Source: Tetragonia tetragonoides | Lineage: Eukaryota; Streptophyta; Magnoliopsida; Caryophyllales; Aizoaceae | DNA length: 64,000 bases | NCBI GenBank assembly: GCA_038025085.1 | Contig: CM076147.1 | Span: 25,025,001 to 25,089,000, forward strand | Reading direction: 5' to 3' | Shown: positions 8,598 to 19,994 of the stretch, piece after piece | How the letters are laid out: every line of letters starts with the position of its first letter | How positions within the stretch are numbered: position 1 is the stretch's first letter | Notes under the pieces: generated by a model | Databases searched by the model: none | Told to the model about the DNA's origin: nothing | The model's input: only the letters and a program-made list of their open reading frames with translations | Made by a program: the position numbers and the translations under genes

Positions 8598-11196
8598 ATG
8601 GCTCCCGTAGGCAAAGGGAAGCCTCCTATGAGTGACGAAGTATGACCGGAGCCTTTTTTGCACCGGGTTTCCTTCTACCTGAGGGCCTCCGACCGGTCAC
8701 GCGGATGGGGCTCGACTGTACCAGGATTCTTTTATGCGGTTAGATTGGCGCCCTCTTGGTGTTTGGAACTGTAGTGTACTGTTGCCGGATAGACGGAGTC
8801 ATTTGTCAGACTTGAGGCTGGTATGTTTTCTGCTATTCTCTTTTTTTTTTTTTTGTGTAGTATACTCAAACTGAAAATTGGAATTGTCAGTACTTCGGCA
8901 CACGAACAAATTACGACTTGTACTGGATTGGTGGTCAACTTATATAAATTGTGTGGAATTTATTTTAGTTGTATTTGTGGTATATGGGGTATTGAGAAAA
9001 TTTTGTTGGTTGGCTAGGGTGTCGGGGTTTTGCTGCAGGCTCATGAGACTACTTTCCACTGGGCTATGATGTTGGGGACCTTTTCGGAGGAGGCCAGGAA
9101 TTTGGTAATGGACTCGGGTCTCGCTGATTTTTTGACTGTTATACCTGCTTGTCACTCGGGGGATTCTAGGATTGTTTCCCGGGTATTACTGGAGAGGTTT
9201 TGGGATTCTAATAACACTTTCCATACACCCGTGGGAGAGATGTTTCCTACCCTTATCAGTTTGTTGTGCTGACGGGGTTATCCTTTAGAGGGCGTCGTAT
9301 TCAGTACGACGCGAGCTATTGGCGACGGAGTAACACCTTGTTGGATCTTTACGGGCCCGTATCCATCCACTTTGATAAGGATCGGGTTTCCTTGGCGCGG
9401 TTGTGGGAGGCCGTATCTACGCAGGGGCTTATCGAGGAGCAGAGGGCTCGTATTTTCCTGGCTTGTTTGTTGGGGTCGACGATCTTTGCTCAAAAGAAGA
9501 GCGTGTGTCAAGTCGGTTTCTTAACATGCTTGGAGGATTTGACCAAGGTGCGTGAATACAACCTTGCTGCTGCTACTTATGCTTCTTTGGTGAAGTGGTG
9601 TCGTCGGGCCTGTAGGCCTAAGGAGACGAGTGAGAGGACATCTATCAGGGGCCCATGGAGGATACTAGAGGTAGGCTTCTTCTTCTTTTTTTTTTACTCC
9701 TCTTTTTTTGCCTATGTCTTCAATTGTGGAAATCATTTTTTGTGTTTGCTTGTGTGGCAGATGTGGTTCCCTTTAGGTTCACGATGGGTTTCTGTCTTCT
9801 CTCTCTTTTGATGATGTTCCTGGGGTTCCTACCCACATTACCCTAGAGTGTTTTAGGGTATCTTCTCTACGAGTGGTCTTCGAGGGGCCATTCAGCTTCC
9901 TATGGTACTTAGGGGATCGTTTGACTCGGTTGGTCTATCCCTTCCTGGGTACTCATCTGGTTCCGGAGGATCCTCCTTTGACCATGTTTTACCTGCGTGG
10001 TCTGAGTGTGCGGGACCTGGGGGTCGTGATCCGTGGTAGGGCGGCGCAGGAGTTTATCGTGCCGGAGGTCATTGGCTTAGACCAGACCGCCATGTACCTG
10101 GCCTATTGCTTGGACCGCTTGATGCCAGACCTCACTTCTGAGGTAAGAAACTTATCTGCATCTTTTAACTGTACGCGTAATATACTGACTTCTTGTGTCT
10201 TGTAGGCGGATCGTCTAGCTCCTCCGGGTTCTAGGAGGTCTCATTCCAGAGCTTCTCGGGCTCAGCCCCCAAGTGTGACCTTGCCGACCAATGAGGTGAG
10301 GTACATTGGGGAGAGTAAGGGACGCATAGTGGCGGAGTTCCCCCTCCATATTGCTGACGGAGAGGCGGTGGAGGGCTTGCCCTGGCCTGATGGTTGCACG
10401 GGGGTAAGCTTTCTTCTCTCTCTCTCTCTTTTACTTGTGTTTGCTTTTGAGTGTCGACTTTATTTTGTGGCTCTCTCTCTCTTTTGTAGCTGAACCGGGA
10501 GCAGACCTCTCAAGTCTTCAAGCTCATTCATTTGTTGAAGAAAGGCTACGGTCGAGTGATGGGCAAGGGTTTGAGAAAGACAGCTTTTGAGAATGTTCCC
10601 TTTAGGCAAAGACCATTGATGTAAGCAAACTCTCTTCTCTCTTTTTTTTATTTAGCTAAGTGACGTGCTTAACTTAACATTTTTACTTTGATTATCTGCA
10701 GATGTCTTAGTCTTCTTCATCTTCGGTAGGACCACGCCACTCTTCTGCTGCAAGGGCTTCCTCGGCGAGCAGATCATCTATTGCTCGTTCTCCTCCTGTG
10801 ATGGTGACCAGGCCTCCTGTTGATGAGGCGCCCGGGGCTTCTGTCACGTATGTTCCTGAGATGTTCTCTCCTGCTGATTTCCGGCCTTCTCTTGATAGGC
10901 TGCCCATTGCTACGCCCTTGGCTGGAGGTTGGGCGAACGCCCCTGGATGGGATATATCATATGCTGGGCCTTCTCACCAGGATGTGGCTATGGATTTCGC
11001 CAGTCAGGCCACGGCGAACTTCTTTGCCTCGGGGTTTTCGGCAGGTACCCCTATGCGAGCCCCAGCGTATGATGGACGAGACATGAAGCCTGAGAACAAC
11101 AGGCCCATATATAGCTCTTCTCTCCACTATTCGACCGGAAACTATGGTCAGGGGTCGTCCATTGATAATGAGGCTGACAGCAACGATTCCAGTTGA
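8598..11196 (+). pseudogene. PMD-like (plant mobile domain) cargo gene of element B, antisense to pol
   Basis: A plant-mobile-domain-like gene with plant-style introns. Approximate exons are 8598-8820, 9039-9670, 9761-10142, 10206-10404, 10490-10620 and 10702-11196. Most introns show GTATGT, GTAGGC or GTAAG donors and CAG/TAG acceptors. The core block LERFWDSNNTFHTPVGEMFPT corresponds to RGLAEQYWDTTSTFHFPMGE in element A. Later exons match as well: FEGPFSFLWYLGDRL against IEGPFGFEWFLGERL, and AVEGLPWPDGC against EVEGLPLPAGC. The last exon is rich in S, P and G. The first ATG frame meets a stop after 15 codons, exon 2 has a stop at about 9270, and one exon of the A copy has no counterpart. PMD proteins occur in plants as nuclear silencing factors (MAIN/MAIL type) and in transposons. 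The function of this branch is unknown. Confidence 0.65.
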
Positions 11197-11769
11197 ACAA
11201 TGTTGGGCCGCTTTTGTAAACATTGGCCTTGGAATTTCGAACTCCTTTTTTGGTGCAACACATTTTTTTTGATATGTATGATATGCTATGATGACTCAAT
11301 TATGCCCTTCTGATCTAATTATGCAACGTGTTATGCAGTATGCCAAAGACATAATTTAGGGAATAATAACAATAAAAAAGAAAAAGGTAAAAAAAAATGC
11401 AAAGCAGAAAGAAATAATTACACATATTATACCTCCTAAAAAAAATGAAAAAGAAAAAAAGAAAAGAAAAATGAAAAAAGATAAATCTAAGAGAGTATCG
11501 GGCTTTGTAATTCCGTGCGGGTATTAAAAACTGGGCCGGAATCGGGTCGTCTGGATCAAAAGCGCGAACTGGAGCAAAAGGGAAATTCGGACCGGGCCAG
11601 GGTCTAGGCCGCTAGCGGCGCTGACAAGTGCTGCTGACGACTCTTTTTTGCGGATTTCTGTCTTTTTCGGCCCGTGTTCCTGTCTATAAGTAGGATTTTC
11701 GGGATGCTTGATGTTGTACCACTTTTTTTTGTATACCTTAGCTCTCCCAAACTTCTCCAATTTTCTGCC
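11197..11769 (+). other. Spacer between the two cargo genes of element B
   Basis: The first half is A-rich (11340-11490) and may hold the 3' end of the PMD-like gene. The second half has a GCCGCTAGCGGC palindrome at 11610-11621, about 150 bp upstream of the next ATG, so it probably holds that gene's promoter. No coding frame is supported. Confidence 0.5.
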
Positions 11770-12883
11770 ATGGTGAAATCCTTTGAACATCTGTTCGATG
11801 CCTGGTGCAAAAATCTGACCGTAGAAGATAAGCTTGAACTAGCCCCGTTTCACGTTTCTACCTTGCTGACTTTAAAACCAACCAAAATACTGTGGCCCCT
11901 TCTTCGGTCTGCTTTGAATTATTAGGATCCTGACCTGCATGTTTTCCGTTTTGGTAACTCCGAACTATGCCCTTTCGTTGAGGAATTTTCTGCGATCACT
12001 AATATTCCTGATGTTCTTCCCCCAGCTATGCCTTATGTGAGGGATGGTCTTAGGGATCAATACAGGAAATCCCTGGGTTTGTCATCTGCAGAAGCAAAAA
12101 ATATGTTGCTTGGTGTTGATGTGGACTTGGTTCAACTTTGCGAAAAGTTCACTATTTCTTCGGAAAAAGATGTCATATTTAGGCGTTGCCGTCGACAGGC
12201 TTTTGTACTATGCCTGTTAAACCGCCTGTTGTTTGTTAATGCAGAATCTTCCAACTTGGGTAGAGCCTCGTTGCTGTGAGTGGTTAATCAAATGGTTGAA
12301 GGACATTCTCCCTTACATCTGGTCGTAGGGGAAACCATTATTGGGCTTGATAGGTTAAAAACATCTCCCAACCAATCTTTCTCGGGCAGCCCCCTGTTGC
12401 TTCAGATCTGGTTATGTGAGCATCTGAGGTTGATAGAGTCACCAGATAATATGATTATTCGTGTTCCGCGGACCTGGTCAAAGAAAACCTATACTGCTGC
12501 TAGCTTTGTGGATAGGAAAAGGCTATATTCTAAAAAGCCCCTTGCTGAAAGGGATACCTTTTTCCAAGTGTAGCCGGTATCGCTGGATTGTACCACTGGT
12601 GATTGCCCCAACTCAGGTCTCTGAGATCTACCCAAACTGGCTTTCTTGCAGTGATGGAGAAGTGAGACGAGCCCTTTGTCATGAGGAGTGGGACCAACTA
12701 AAGCCTAGATATGACTCACAAACAGGAGGCAAGAAAAGAAAGGAACTGTCTCCAATGGGAGATTATCACGTACTGAAGAGAGGCAAGCCCCCAGCTCAAG
12801 GAAGCGATCACAGGTCGTCCTCAAGCCAGGGTCCTTCAAAGAAGAACTCTTCAACGATGCCTTCTAAAGGGAAGAAGGATTAA
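11770..12883 (+). pseudogene. DUF7745-like cargo gene of element B, antisense to pol
   Basis: A plant protein of unknown function resembling the DUF7745 family. Blocks in order are LFDAWCKNLTVEDKLELAPFH, DPDLHVFRFGNSELCPFVEE, VDVDLVQLCEKF, RRQAFVLCLLNRLLFVNAES, SPLHLVVGETIIGLDRLK, SFSGSPLLLQIWLCEHLRL and a lysine- and serine-rich tail (GGKKRKELSP). Stops interrupt the frame at 11923 and 12277, and the frame changes near 12570, so this copy is dead. The relative in element A (24773-26296) has an intron exactly between LLLQ and IWL, and here the two are joined without any extra base. It lies just downstream of the PMD-like gene on the same strand and points toward the 3' end of the integrase. 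The DUF name is from memory of the family pattern. Confidence 0.6.
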
Positions 12884-13247
12884 AGTAGTTTTCTAGGAAA
12901 GAAAGTCTAGTTTTCAAAGGAAAATAATAATAGGAATTTGTTTAGCTTAAACCCTCATAGTTGCATTATTTCCTTAGGAAGTTTTAATTCTTGCAATGTA
13001 AGCTTATTCGTTCAGTTTGAATAAAGATTGTCCCTTTTTTGAATGAGTTGAAAGGAATTTTTGGATTGATTTTGGTCGGGCCCCTTTGAAAGGGTTACCT
13101 ACGTATCTACTGGGGAATCAGGCCAGCGTAGTTCATTCAAATAGTGTACGTCTTTTTTTTTTCTTTTTTTTTTATTTTTTTATTTTTAAGTTTTCGAAAT
13201 TTTATTATTTTTTTTAAGTTTTCAAAATTTTATTATTATTATTTTTT
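12884..13247 (-). other. Integrase 3' flank of element B with a T-rich tract
   Basis: This contains the conserved post-integrase motif (13092-13134) and a long T-rich low-complexity stretch at 13150-13250, A-rich on the element's sense strand. The tail of the DUF7745-like gene transcript would also terminate here, so the two convergent transcripts may overlap. Confidence 0.5.
13092..13134 (-). other. Conserved post-integrase element of element B
   Basis: On the minus strand it starts GAACTACGCTGGCCTGATTC and ends GATACGTAGGTAACCC, starting 114 nt after the integrase stop. Equivalent sequences follow the integrase of A (24480-24521) and D (61064-61109) at nearly the same distance. CTACG and CGTAG can pair. 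Downstream GGCCCGACC is also shared with A. Confidence 0.7.
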
Positions 13248-14180
13248 TTAGACGTAACGCTTCTTTAGTTGATCCATATTGGTGAGCTGGCTGAACTCGA
13301 TGCCATCAATATCCATGAGTCTGATAGCGCCTCCTGATAGGATGTCTTTGATGATGAATGGTCCGGGCCAGTTTGGTTGAAATTTGCCTCTGGGGTCGGT
13401 TACTGGGGCTCGTAATTCTTTCCAAACTAAGCCCCTTTCCTTAAAACTTCGAGATCGAACTTTTTTGTTGAACGCTCTTGCCATGCATTGTTGATACATG
13501 TGGGAATGGTCTAGGGCCCGTAGGCGTCTTTCATGTTTGAACATGAGCTCTTCATAGCGGGCTTGTAACCATTGGGTTTCAGGAATGTCTCCTTTTAAGG
13601 CTATGCACATGGAGGGTAGTTGGACTTCTATGGGTAGAACTGCTTCCATTCCATAGACTAGGGAGTAAGGTGTTGCTCCGGTAGAGGATCTTATGGATGT
13701 CTTATACCCCCAAAGTGCAAATGGGAGTTTTATGGGCCAATCTTTGTAGTTTTCTATCATCTTTTCAATGATAGTTTTGAGGTTTTTGTTGGCGGCCTCT
13801 ACTGCGTCATTGGTTTGGGGACGGTAAGGGGATGATTTGTGGTGCTGGATTTTGTAGCTTTTGAGAAGGGTGGTTGTTTCGGCTTTGAAGTGGGATCCAT
13901 GGTCACTTATGATTTCATGTGGAACACCATATCGGCAAAGGATGTTGTTCCTTATGAATTTGGACACTTGTTTGGAGGTAAGGATGACATAGGACTGGGC
14001 TTCAACCCACTTGGTAAAATAATCTATGGCTACTAGGATGTATTCATGTCCTCCCGAGCCCTTCGGGGTGATCTTTCCAATGATGTACTGTCTATTCCCC
14101 ATGCAGAAAATGGCCAAGGAGAGGTTAAGTTGTGGAGCATCGAGGGTGGCATATGCTGCAGGTTGGCATATATCTGACAC
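13248..14180 (-). pseudogene. pol: Integrase of element B
   Basis: The integrase catalytic core and C-terminal domain of a Tat element, which inserts the cDNA into host DNA. The frame starts inside the core. Visible are AIDYFTKWVEA, GVPHEIISDHGSHF (second Asp), SSPYRPQTNDAVEAANK (catalytic Glu), GYKTSIRSSTGATPYSLVYG and the C-terminal DPRGKFQPNWPGPF. The first Asp (SAWGID) lies in the adjacent frame of the upstream RNase H region, so a frameshift near 14085 separates them. The zinc-binding HH part was lost in the deletion described for the upstream segment. No chromodomain follows. Confidence 0.85.
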
Positions 14181-14980
14181 TTCTTACACTTCTTAACGTA
14201 GTCGTAACAACCCTTTTGGTTGGATGCTCCATCGAAATACATTTTCCAGCAATTTTCCTCAATTAGGGCCACATCTTCGTAAGGAAAGTCATATTGTTCG
14301 TCTTCCTTGGTTGTGTGAGTGGGGTGCTCGGCCAAGTATTCTGAAACTACATGTCCTTTGATGGTCTTTGTGGGATCAAACTTAAGATCAAATTCAGACA
14401 ACAACACAGTCCATCTTGCAATCCTTCCGCTTAAGACCGGCTTCTCGAAGATGTATTTGAGGGGGTTCATCCTCGACCTTACTAGTAAGGGATGGTTGAG
14501 CATGTAGTGTCTGAGTTTCATGGTGGCCAAAACTAGTGCTAAACAGGTCTTCTCAAGGCTTGAGTACTTGGTTTCGTAGTGGATGAACTTCTTGCTTAAG
14601 TAATATATAGCTCGCTCCTGATCTTCTGTGTTCTGGGCTAGCATAGCCCCCATGGCGGCATCGATCACTGTCAAATAAAGGATTAAAGGCAGCCCTTGCT
14701 TGGGAGGAGCAAGGATTGGTGGGTTGGCTAGATAATCTTTAATCTTGTCGAACGCTTCTTGACACTGGTCATCCCATTCAATCTTGACCCCTTTCTTCAA
14801 CTTCTTGAATATGGGCTCACAAGTTATAGTGAACTTTGATATAAACCGACTTATGTATTGGAGTCGGCCGAGAAACCCCCTAATTTCCGTTTCATTCTTG
14901 GGTGGCGGCATCTCAACTATTGCTTTGATCTTGGATTGATCAATTTTGATTCCTCTTTGACTGACTACATAACCCAACAA
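14033..14980 (-). pseudogene. pol: RT connection, RNase H and fused aRNH-integrase segment of element B
   Basis: From the minus-strand start the frame reads the end of RT (GYVVSQRGIKID, RGFLGRLQYISRFISKFT) and then the RNase H domain with LYLTVIDAAMGAMLAQ, YLSKKFIHYETKYSSLEK and RIARWTVLLSEFDLKF. The second, archaeal-type RNase H begins with CWKMYFDGASNQKG. Immediately after that glycine, near 14211, the sequence jumps to CYDYVKKCKKCQ of the integrase zinc domain. Compared with element A about 735 bp are missing. The join is in frame, so the product would be a shortened fusion lacking most of the second RNase H and the HH half of the HHCC finger. Confidence 0.85.
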
Positions 14981-15882
14981 CTTTCCCGATGTGACCCCGA
15001 ATGCACACTTTTGAGGATTCAGCCGGAAGTTGTGTTTGCGGTCTTTTGAAGAACTTGTGAAGTGCTTGAATATGACCGTCTCGATGCCTTGATTTCACAA
15101 TCATATATCCCATGTATACCTCAGCTTCCTTGTGCATCATATCATGTAGTAGAGTTGTGGCTGTCCTTTGATATGTTGCTCCTGCATTTTTTAATCCGAA
15201 CGGCATGACTCTGTAGCAATAGGTTCCCCATGGAGTTATGAACGTCGTTTTGCTCATGTCTTCTTCGGCCATCTGAACCTGATTATATCCTGCGTAGCCA
15301 TCCATAAATGATAACAGGACGTACTCAGCTGTATTATCTACCAGGAGATCAATGTGAGGTAAAGGAAAGTCATCTTTTGGGTTGGCTTTATTGAGATCTC
15401 TGAAATCGACACACATTCTGACTCCGCCATCTTTCTTTGGCACTGGAACCACATTTGGCGATCCATTCAGGATAATCTGATACCACAATAAACCCGGCTG
15501 CAAGCTGCTTCTGTACTTCTTCTTTTATCTTCAAGGCCCATTCTGGTCGGAGACGCCGTAGTTTCTGCTTAACAGGTTTAACATCTAGATACAAAGGAAT
15601 TCTATGCTCGTCTATGCTCCTTTCAATTCCCGACATGTCTTTATAGGACCAGGCAAAGACATCGGTGTACTGTTTCAAGAGTTCAATAAATTGCTCATGT
15701 TTCCGCGCAGTTAGGGATAGTCCAATTCTTACTTCACGAGGTTTGCTTTCATTGCTTAAATTAATTAACTCTGTTTCCTCCACGATGGAGGTCTTTTGTT
15801 CATTATTGTTTACTGCTTTTAGCAGCACTTTAGGCAACTCGTTTTCATCATTGGGTTTATCAATAGCTAAACAAGGCAGCAA
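14940..15882 (-). pseudogene. pol: Reverse transcriptase of element B, catalytic motif destroyed
   Basis: Two overlapping minus-strand frames (15388-15882 and 14940-15503) give the Tat RT. The first has VRIGLSLTARKHEQFIELLK, YTDVFAWSYKDMSGIE and LRRLRPEWALKIKEEVQKQL. The second has PVPKKDGGVRMCVDFRDLNK, MDGYAGYNQVQMAEEDM and MPFGLKNAGATYQR. The YxDD box, VYIDDMIIKS in element A and VYVDDMIVKS in D, reads VYMGYMIVKS here (about 15095-15120), so both catalytic aspartates are gone. Further frameshifts lie near 15045 and 15450. Confidence 0.9.
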
Positions 15883-15942
15883 ATAAGCAGAAGGATTTTC
15901 TATTTTATTGATATTAGAATTGAAAATAGCAAGAAAGGGATC

Positions 15943-16722
15943 TTAATTTCCCTTCACATAGACACTAGACATAGAAAAAGTGAAGGGGACATTTCTTGAT
16001 TTTGACTCATATCTAGGACCTATGCTAGACACTAACTCTGACTGAGACTTGGAATCAGGTTCTTCCATCATTGATCCTTCTCCAGCGGATATCGTGACCT
16101 TCCGTCCATTGGGGCCAGTCCAGCTTACTTCTTTGCGCCATCCCATTGTGACATCCTCGGTAGTATATATCAGGTCTGTAGGGTTGAAGTTGCGATCACT
16201 AAGAGCCATCACCTCTTCATCTACTTCAGGAGCTTCGGCCGTTCTGTTTTCTCGGCCAAATAAGAGACCCAGTAGTTGGTTACCTGGTGCTTTGGCCCAA
16301 TCATGGCTTGCTGGTTCTAAGGGGCGTTGTGCCTCCTCGCCCAACTGATTGCAGTCTCGCAATATTTCAAAACCTGGATGCGTGACCCTGGTTTCTTCGT
16401 CATAGTACGGCTCTGGGAAGCCGTAGTATGGGTAGTAGTCTCCTTCCGTGATGAACTAGCCATTTAGCGTGTGGCTATAGGGTGAGATGACATGTTTTCC
16501 CTTACATTGTTTCCTTTGTTTTAGAATTTGGTTTTGGATTTCTTTGTCAGTAGGTTCATAGCCAAGCCCGAAAGAGTTGTTTTTGGGCTCAAATTTGAAA
16601 GTAGTGGGCCCTTGTCCATTTCTTCCTAGACCCATACCGGGTATATATCCTTGCTTTTTGAGGAAACCATTGACATGAGGATTTGAGTGTGGTACGAAAG
16701 GTGCTTGATCCATTTTAAGCAC
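15943..16722 (-). pseudogene. pol: Linker with G-patch-like segment between protease and RT (element B)
   Basis: The minus-strand frame 16722-16456 reads FVPHSNPHVNGFLKKQGYIP followed by GMGLGRNGQGPTTF, a G-patch-like glycine signature, and ends with the family motif YSHTLNG. The frame 16362-15943 continues with NFNPTDLIYTTEDVTMGWR, SWTGPNGRKVTI and an acidic stretch. The same order is seen in element A at 20170-20976. G-patch segments after protease are known in some retroelements and bind RNA or RNA helicases. Here the protease itself is missing upstream. Confidence 0.65.
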
Positions 16723-16976
16723 ATTAACTTCAAACTGCGGTTCATACCTTCATATTTTGATCTTGAATACATGGGAGTTTGGGGGAGAAACTGTCCCGGA
16801 GTTGATAACAGATTGGATGTCATACTTCAAACAATAACATTGCTCAGTGAGATGGCCAAAACATCTGTGGTATTGGCAATAGAGGTAATGATCTTTTTCT
16901 TCTACCCACACTCCTTCTAGGAACTACAAATCTCCGCGACAAAGTATAGCGGTCATGACGTCATAAATTTGCATTG

Positions 16977-17630
16977 TTAGGGGCATAACTCATGGATGAG
17001 GATACTTGGTCTTTCCCTTGATAACCAATGATGCGTGGGCCACATTGTTCCTTCATCAATGAAGGTTTGGATTTTGCCCCTCAAATCCCTACAGTCATTG
17101 GTGTGATGTCCGCAGGCTCGACAGTATTCGCAATAAACACTTGGATTTCCATTCTCTGGGATGAGCTCATATGTTGGTCCTACCAGATGTATGTAGCCAT
17201 ACACCCTCATTTGTTGAAAGATGCACTCTTGAGGCCAACGGGGTTGCCCTTGATCTAAAGCCAGCTTGCCACCTTCTAGAAACTTAATTCTTTGTTCCAA
17301 CTCAGCAACCGTTTTCTGCAGCTTTTTAATTTTTGAATGGTAGACCACTACATATTGAGTTACGTGCTCAATATCGTCTTGTGATTCAGCAATGGCTTGG
17401 ATTGGCTTGCTTGCGCTTCTATATTCGATGAGACGTGGTGTCTCATCTGGATCAAGGCCCACTTGGATCTTGGCCTCCCGGAATGATCGGTCCAATTGTT
17501 CGTCCAGATCAAGTGATTCATCTTGAGTATCTAGCACCGATTCTCTCATAGTTTCGCGAACTGGATACGTGGTGGTCACAAAATGGGTTTTGACCCTCTT
17601 AGCATTCTGGCCACTTTCCGACCCTGGCAT
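16977..17630 (-). pseudogene. gag: Gag remnant with zinc knuckle (element B)
   Basis: The frame encodes about 217 residues: an acidic N-terminal part, a coiled segment (KIKKLQKTVAELEQRIKFLE) and a CCHC knuckle near the end (CEYCRACGHHTNDC). The capsid core present in the gag genes at 12, 3683 and 44328 (GTDDP to RWRTKV) is absent: the coiled segment is followed by only about 50 residues before the knuckle. There is also no room for a protease before the G-patch-like segment. A deletion of capsid and protease is the simplest reading. Confidence 0.7.
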
Positions 17631-18740
17631 GAGGAGAGACTCTTTCTATTTATCTTCAGCTGAGGAACGCTTGATGGACCCTGGCATGATCTGAACGAGT
17701 AGAAGACCTTTTAGGATCAGAAGACCATGAGACTCTTACTTAATGAAAAATTGACCCACACGTAGAAAACACATTGCCCTAAAAGGGAAAAGAAATTCCT
17801 TAAGCCTAAATGCCCAAATATTTCCCTAATATTCAAGGAAAACAAAGTTAATGAACGAAAATAAGAAGAGTAGGAAAAGATGACTATCCTAACTTTATTT
17901 TTTTTTTTTTAGACTCAAAGAAAATGAAAAATGGGATAAAATATAAAGAAATTTCGGTCCTTTTTTTTTTTTATTTTTTTGATTTTTCGGCATTTTTTTT
18001 TTTGCCGTTTTTTTGTTTACTTTTTTTGATTGTTTTTTTGATTTTGATTTTGATCGAATCTGAATTATATCAAAAGAAAAAAAGAAAATACAGAAATAAG
18101 AAAAAGGGAGAGGGAAAATTGAAAGACTGACTCTTTTTTGTTTACTAAAAAGATCCTAGAAATTGTCCATGACTCTTAAAATATATCATTGGGAAAATGA
18201 TGAGTGTTCATTGAATTTGAATTCTCGCACCATTTTAGGGCATTAGGAACTAGCTAAAAATAAAAAGAAATGACTCCTAGCATGTAATAACTACATGTTG
18301 GCACATAATCACGATAATCATGCAATTATGCAAGCATAATAACAACGTAGTTTAAAGGCAAACATGTGATCAGACAAGCATTACAACGACACATGCACAA
18401 CAAGCAAGCGGATGCACGAATGTGGGTTAGAGGCTTTTGACTCCTGTGAGGTTACCACGACAAATTACAATTTCAGTTCGGCGGATGGTGGACACAACGA
18501 TTGTAATTCTTTTCATCAACAAAGGATTGATGAGTCATGGGTGATGAAGCGTCGATTTGATAGGACAACTGTATATTCCTTGAGATATACGGGTTGTATA
18601 CGAGTTGCGACACAAACTTCCTCGTGGGTCGATAAGGGTCAAAAGGTTGTGCAAAAGCACATGCAAATGATGCAAAAATATGGAACATGTTATTAAACAA
18701 TTAAGCAAACTTTACTTTGGAGTCTCACCCTCTTAAATAA
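17631..18740 (-). other. Untranslated leader of element B
   Basis: Low-complexity T/A-rich tracts (17885-18130) and sequence without a coding frame lie between the PBS and the gag remnant. It shows no clear similarity to the leader of element A. Confidence 0.55.
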
Positions 18741-18759
18741 GTCCCCAGCAGAGTCGCCA
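18741..18759 (-). other. Primer-binding site of element B
   Basis: On the minus strand TGGCGACTCTGCTGGGGAC directly follows the end of the 5' LTR (ACCTTACT, then G). It differs from the PBS of element A in a few central positions, and the first eight bases are identical. Confidence 0.8.
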
Positions 18760-18760
18760 C

Positions 18761-19994
18761 AGTAAGGTCCCGGGATTTTTCCAATCCTTGTTTCCACGGA
18801 GTGCGTCCTTATAGAAAATTTGTCAGTTGGGGGCTTAGATAAGTTCAAGGGACCATCGAGTTAGAAAAGCTTTTGAAAAGACTTGAATAAAACAATCCAT
18901 GAAAGAGGTCACAAATCTTCTATCGGCGTTTTATCGAAGGGACAAATCGAAGGGACAAACCGAAGGGACAACCCAATAGCGCGATAGGTGAACTAATCAT
19001 GTTTTTAGAAAGACTCCCGCTTATATAAAACATATAAGTACCCAAGAATAAAGGGCTTGGGGGCGAAGGTACGAGGTGGAAAGGTGTTAGGCACCCAACT
19101 CGCCCGTATTATGACGGCCTCTACTAACTCAAGTTTGCTTAATTTAAAGACATAATTCCCATGCAAAACCGGATTAACAACCTAGACTTAGAATATTAAT
19201 TGGTGTATCACAAGCATCACAACATTTATTTTTAACCCTTATACAGACAATATTTAGGAAGCAATAAAAACGTGACCTAGCATGATATCTACATTATGAC
19301 TACTTAGAAAATAAACAATTAAGCAAGTAATTTAATTTGAGCACTCTGGAATTTGTACCTGAACTGTAGGCTATATTTGACAAGAATAGTAAAAATAGAT
19401 CTCAAGTTTGGAAGAAAGAAGGGGAAGCTCGGTGTCAATACTCCCGAGAATAGAGGTTGTCAACTGTAGAGTGTGTGTTTTGAACTGAGGGTGAAGGGTT
19501 GTTTATATTGGAGTGGAAAAGTAGGGTTGTACGGTCGAATTTGAGCTGAAAAATGAGACGGGCTTGAAAAATGAGTCGGGCTCTAAGGGAAGTCACCTCC
19601 GCTAGCGGCACTGGGACTTTCCCCATGGCCGCTGACGGCTGTCAACAGCCAGCTGGATGACGTCATAATGACGTCATCCAGCGCATTTTCATTTGCCGGA
19701 GGATTATAAATATTCCGAAAAACATGAAAAGACCGTTTTACCTTTGAACGGTAAAAGACGGTTTTACCCTAAAATCGCAACGTGGCGACCGAGAGTCAGA
19801 ATGAGGGAGTAGACGTGTCGTTGGAAAGCTCTTGAACGGGGCTTCTGAATGGAATGCAATGAGGAGTGTTTGAAGGGAAATACTTGAGGCCTTATCTTAA
19901 CTATTAAAGCAAAATAGCAGTTCAAGCTTAAACATTACTCCTTTCATCATCGGGCTTTTGCGGAGAAATCTGAAGACGCTTTTTGGCGTCTACA
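18761..19994 (-). repeat. 5' LTR of element B
   Basis: 1234 bp, from TGTAGACGCC at 19994 to CCTTACT at 18761 on the minus strand. The terminal CA has become CT. It carries the perfect TGACGTCA palindrome (19653-19681) and the GC hairpin region around 19600-19650. Relative to the 3' LTR it lacks a short segment near 19245 and has a decayed TATA box. Confidence 0.92.
19653..19681. promoter_or_regulatory. Perfect TGACGTCA palindrome in the 5' LTR of element B
   Basis: CTGGATGACGTCA-TAA-TGACGTCATCCAG consists of 13-bp arms with no mismatch. Each arm contains one TGACGTCA, the consensus of TGA-type bZIP factors, placed in U3 upstream of the TATA position. Confidence 0.7.

Larger units (their letters stand above)
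5945..19994 (-). mobile_element. Complete nested Tat-lineage Gypsy retrotransposon B
   Basis: A 14.05-kb element on the minus strand, inserted in the protease gene of element A. It has LTRs at 5945-7210 (3') and 18761-19994 (5'), a PBS at 18741-18759 and a PPT at 7211-7224. The minus strand carries gag remnant, linker, RT, RNase H and integrase; the plus strand carries two antisense cargo genes (8598-12883). The Gag capsid core and protease are missing, the RT catalytic YxDD is mutated and an internal deletion fuses the second RNase H to integrase. It must therefore have moved, if at all in this form, with helper proteins from a relative. Confidence 0.92.

Noticed and set aside
10707..10907. 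Minus-strand frame over the last exon of the PMD-like gene in B
   Set aside because: It is opposite to a spliced gene with homologous exons in A; no support of its own.
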